From Nitrococcus sp. (GTDB taxonomy: Bacteria > Pseudomonadota > Gammaproteobacteria > Nitrococcales > Nitrococcaceae), in the NCBI GenBank assembly GCA_030452265.1, contig JAKDMQ010000010.1, forward strand, positions 1 through 34,882: a stretch of DNA of 34,882 nt. The letters are read 5' to 3'. The translations under genes and the position numbers were made by a program. Shown here piece by piece: positions 32,861 to 34,882 of this stretch (positions within the stretch are counted from its first letter, which is position 1; every line of letters begins with the position of its first letter). The notes under the pieces are model-generated. The model saw only the letters and a list, made by a program, of their open reading frames with translations, made no database searches and was not told where the DNA came from.

Positions 32861-33316
32861 ATGGACAGATCCAAGGTCGTTCGGGCCCTTGGCTACCGCT
32901 GGGAAGGCGTGCCTCTGCGGGAGTACAAGACGGAGGGCAGTCACTTTCATGCCATCAGCCGACAATGCCTCATTGGCGAGCGCGAGGACGAGCAGGCGTC
33001 CAGCTTCCTCTCGCGTTACTTCGAGCTGCAGCCTGGGGGCTACTCGAGCCTGGAGCACCATCAACATCCACATACGGTCGTGGTGCTGCGCGGCGCCGGC
33101 GAGGTCATACTGGGCGATCGGGTGGAGGCCATCGGCCTGCATGACTGTATCTACATCGCCCCTGGCACCTTCCATCAGTTCCATGCCGTTGGCGGCGAGC
33201 CGCTCGGCTTTCTCTGCACAGTCGATCGCAATCGCGACCGACCGGTGCTACCTTCGCAGGAAGAGCTCGAGCAACTGCGCCGCCATGATCGAATCCGCCG
33301 ACGCCTGCGTATCTAG
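32861..33316 (+). CDS. Cupin, probable 1-methylthioxylulose-5-phosphate methylsulfurylase
   Basis: This 151-residue single-domain cupin has metal-ligand motifs LEHHQHPHTVVVLRGAGEVI (His66-71 cluster) and CIYIAPGTFHQFHAV (His105). It lies 10 bases after the RuBisCO-like protein gene in the same direction, the pairing seen in Rhodospirillum rubrum. There the cupin releases methanethiol and yields deoxyxylulose-5-phosphate, feeding isoprenoid synthesis from methylthioadenosine. The function is assigned mainly by this context and by the length and motif layout. Other sugar-binding cupin functions cannot be excluded. The gene is convergent with the redoxin gene, 13 bases apart. Confidence 0.72.
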   Translation: MDRSKVVRALGYRWEGVPLREYKTEGSHFHAISRQCLIGEREDEQASSFLSRYFELQPGGYSSLEHHQHPHTVVVLRGAGEVILGDRVEAIGLHDCIYIAPGTFHQFHAVGGEPLGFLCTVDRNRDRPVLPSQEELEQLRRHDRIRRRLRI

Positions 33317-33329
33317 GGCCAGCGCCGGT

Positions 33330-33935
33330 TCAACTGTCCAAGCGACCCTCGAATTTGCCCTGATAGAAATCCGGCTGGTTGCCCGGCTTCCATTTGATAT
33401 TACAACCGATGCTGGGATACTGCGTTTGCGGCATCTCGGCCCCGCTCAACAACGCATCCGCGGCATGTCGCAGATCCTCACCCGTGACCGGATCCGATTT
33501 GCCCGGGCTGCTGGAATCGAATCGTCCCCGGTAAACCAACCGGCGCTCCTGATCGAAGAGGAAGAAATCGGGCGTGCAGGCGGCACGATACGTTGTGGCA
33601 ACGTCCTGCGTGTAGTCATAGAGATACGGGAACGGGTAGCCGGCCTGCTCTTTTTCCTCTTTCATGCGCTCTGGAGCGTCATCCGGGTACTTCTCGACGT
33701 CGTTCGAGCTGATCGCGACTATCGCCACCCCCTTCGCCTGGTATTCACGGGCGAAGTCCGCCAACCCGCGCTGTATGTGCTTGACATAGGGGCAATGATT
33801 GCACAGAAACATGACCAAGAAAGCCGTGGCGCTATCGAAATCCGCGAGCGTGACGACGTTCTCGTCGGTATCGTAGAGCATGAAGTCGGGGGCATGCGTG
33901 CCCAGCGACAACATGGTGGATTCGGTCCTCGCCAT
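33330..33935 (-). CDS. Thioredoxin-fold redoxin (AhpC/TSA-like)
   Basis: This 201-residue thioredoxin-fold protein is of the AhpC/TSA-like group often labelled thioredoxin family protein. It has FLCNHCPYVKHI (Cys45 and Cys48, CNHC), ACTPDFFLFDQERRLVYRG (the cis-Pro loop with a preceding Cys) and the conserved end PSIGCNIKWKPGN. No signal peptide is present, so it acts in the cytoplasm. ATG 33935 has a perfect GGAGGTGA ribosome-binding site 5 bases upstream and is preferred to the ATG at 33953. Substrate and partner are unknown. Confidence 0.88.
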   Translation of the reverse strand: MARTESTMLSLGTHAPDFMLYDTDENVVTLADFDSATAFLVMFLCNHCPYVKHIQRGLADFAREYQAKGVAIVAISSNDVEKYPDDAPERMKEEKEQAGYPFPYLYDYTQDVATTYRAACTPDFFLFDQERRLVYRGRFDSSSPGKSDPVTGEDLRHAADALLSGAEMPQTQYPSIGCNIKWKPGNQPDFYQGKFEGRLDS

Positions 33936-34427
33936 GATGTCACCTCCAATCATCGTGGTTTGGCATATTTACGGTAACCAAGGCACAAAGATCCTAACCT
34001 GCGACAATAGCACAGCCGCGCGTCACGAACCCCTTGGGGAATAGCCGACGTTCGCCATGGAATCAAGGATCGCTGCTCATCCAGGACGCGGGCGTCACGC
34101 TCAGCAAATTCATCCATCCCACTACACGAGCATCTGATCTATCATGTCGGGCCCCCGGCGCTGCTAGCGCGTGGGGGCCAAGCATGGGACGGGGAACACA
34201 CCGCCGCGCTTGTCGGTGACCAAATCCGCCGCATACGGCCACGAGGCGATAACAGGTGGGGACCTCGAAGCCCCCATACTGCATCGTCATCCCGGCGCAA
34301 GCCGGGATCCATCTTGTTATTGCAAAAGGCGCGATGGGCTCGGCCTGCGTCTCAATGACGCAATTAGAGATTTGATTGGGGTTCTAAGAATTTCGTTTAT
34401 CCGCGGCTGGCAAGGAGATCGCTTGCG
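33936..34427. other. Gene-free region upstream of rdgC, with two hairpins
   Basis: No convincing gene is visible in about 490 bases. It contains a GC-rich hairpin at 34150-34179 (GGCCCCC/GGGGGCC enclosing a second stem GCGC/GCGC) and a REP-like palindrome at 34289-34308. The sequence between shows no long frame with recognised motifs. Confidence 0.5.
34289..34308. repeat. REP-like palindrome
   Basis: ATCCCGGC-GCAA-GCCGGGAT is a perfect 8-base stem closed by a GCAA tetraloop, flanked by CGTC and CCATC. The CGTCAT-CCGGC-GCAA-GCCGG-ATCCA form is a dispersed intergenic repeat in many proteobacteria. Only one copy is visible in this window. Confidence 0.55.
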
Positions 34428-34882
34428 ATGTGGTTCAAAAACCTGTGCATCTACGACCTGACCGACGGCTTTGCGCTCACCGTCGAGCGGCTGGAGCAAG
34501 AGCTCGCTCAGTTTGCATTTCAGCCCATTGGCCGCTCCGAGCTCGCTGTCCAAGGGTGGGTAGCGCCGCTTGGACGAAAAGCCCGGCAGCTAGTGCATGC
34601 CACCAACGGCGCGCTGCTGGTCTGCCTGCAGCAAGAATCGCGCATCCTGCCCCCGGCCGTCATCCGCGACGCGCTGGAAGAGCGCGTGACCGAGCGCGAG
34701 GAGCGGGAATCGCGCACGCTCGGGCGGCGCGAGAAAAGCCGCATGAAAGAAGAAATCACCTTGGAGCTCCTGCCGCGCGCGTTTACGTGCACCAAGCGCA
34801 CGTTCGGCTACATTGATCCGCATCATGGCTGGCTCGTGATCGATGCCGGCAGTTGGCGCCAGGCCGAAGAGCTGACCGAGCA
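34428..34882 (+). CDS. rdgC: Recombination-associated protein RdgC, N-terminal part
   Basis: The first 151 residues run to the right edge. The start MWFKNLCIYDLTDGFALTVE is characteristic. ELAQFAFQPIGRSELAVQGW, VAPLGRKARQLVHATNG, LLVCLQQESRILPPAVIRD and the charged ERVTEREERESRTLGRREK follow, and then the conserved FTCTKRTFGYIDPHHGWLVI. RdgC is a ring-shaped, nonspecific DNA-binding protein that limits RecA-mediated recombination. AAGGAG at 34412-34417 lies 10 bases before ATG 34428. The C-terminal half is outside the window. Confidence 0.95.
   Translation, partial: MWFKNLCIYDLTDGFALTVERLEQELAQFAFQPIGRSELAVQGWVAPLGRKARQLVHATNGALLVCLQQESRILPPAVIRDALEERVTEREERESRTLGRREKSRMKEEITLELLPRAFTCTKRTFGYIDPHHGWLVIDAGSWRQAEELTE

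Noticed and set aside
1-34882. CRISPR arrays, tRNA or rRNA genes
   Set aside because: No regularly spaced repeats, no tRNA cloverleaf-like sequence and no rRNA-like sequence were seen on either strand.

Overview
The window looks like a chromosomal segment of a gammaproteobacterium, probably a Chromatiales-like or uncultured relative; this is inferred from gene content and order, and no rRNA or marker search was possible. Housekeeping genes fill the right half: a DsbA / diheme cytochrome c4 / EngB / PolA block, then DUF4126, NUDIX, an Fur-box-preceded FTR1 iron permease, a RuBisCO-like protein with a cupin, a redoxin and the start of rdgC. The first 313 bases hold the 5' end of an aidB-type acyl-CoA dehydrogenase running off the left edge.

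Bases 314-5500 are a scrambled, visibly more A/T-rich zone. It contains a P-loop nucleotide kinase-like gene, a sulfotransferase, an unrecognised beta-propeller-like gene, a glycosyltransferase, and decayed pieces: a transposase tail near 1883-1981, a frameshifted IS3-family orfB fragment at 4140-4347, and a broken ACP-like reading frame at 505-792.

Bases 4382-19481 (minus strand) form one long Wzx/Wzy-type exopolysaccharide locus. In transcription order it carries a polyprenyl-phosphate sugar-1-phosphate transferase, gmd and fcl (GDP-L-fucose), a WecG/TagA transferase, a Wzx-like flippase, a GT2 transferase, a second sulfotransferase-like protein, a Wzy-like polymerase, a short OPX lipoprotein (Wza/GumB type), a separate outer-membrane beta-barrel, a fused Wzc-type chain-length regulator/tyrosine autokinase, and a GT4 transferase. 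Together they could initiate, assemble, flip, polymerise and export a fucose-containing and possibly sulfated polymer. A strong sigma70-like promoter at 20203-20234 faces the locus across a roughly 700-base gene-free leader. A further GT4 gene (20724) lies divergently.

The most interesting non-coding signal is between the convergent engB and polA genes. On the minus strand, three consecutive GC stem-loops with C- or CU-rich loops are followed by a U-rich tail and preceded by promoter-like elements. Together they outline a roughly 120-base small RNA in the position held by Spot 42 (spf) in Escherichia coli and by ErsA in Pseudomonas. A second point of interest is the RuBisCO-like protein plus cupin pair, which matches the two-gene methylthioadenosine-to-isoprenoid shunt known from Rhodospirillum rubrum.
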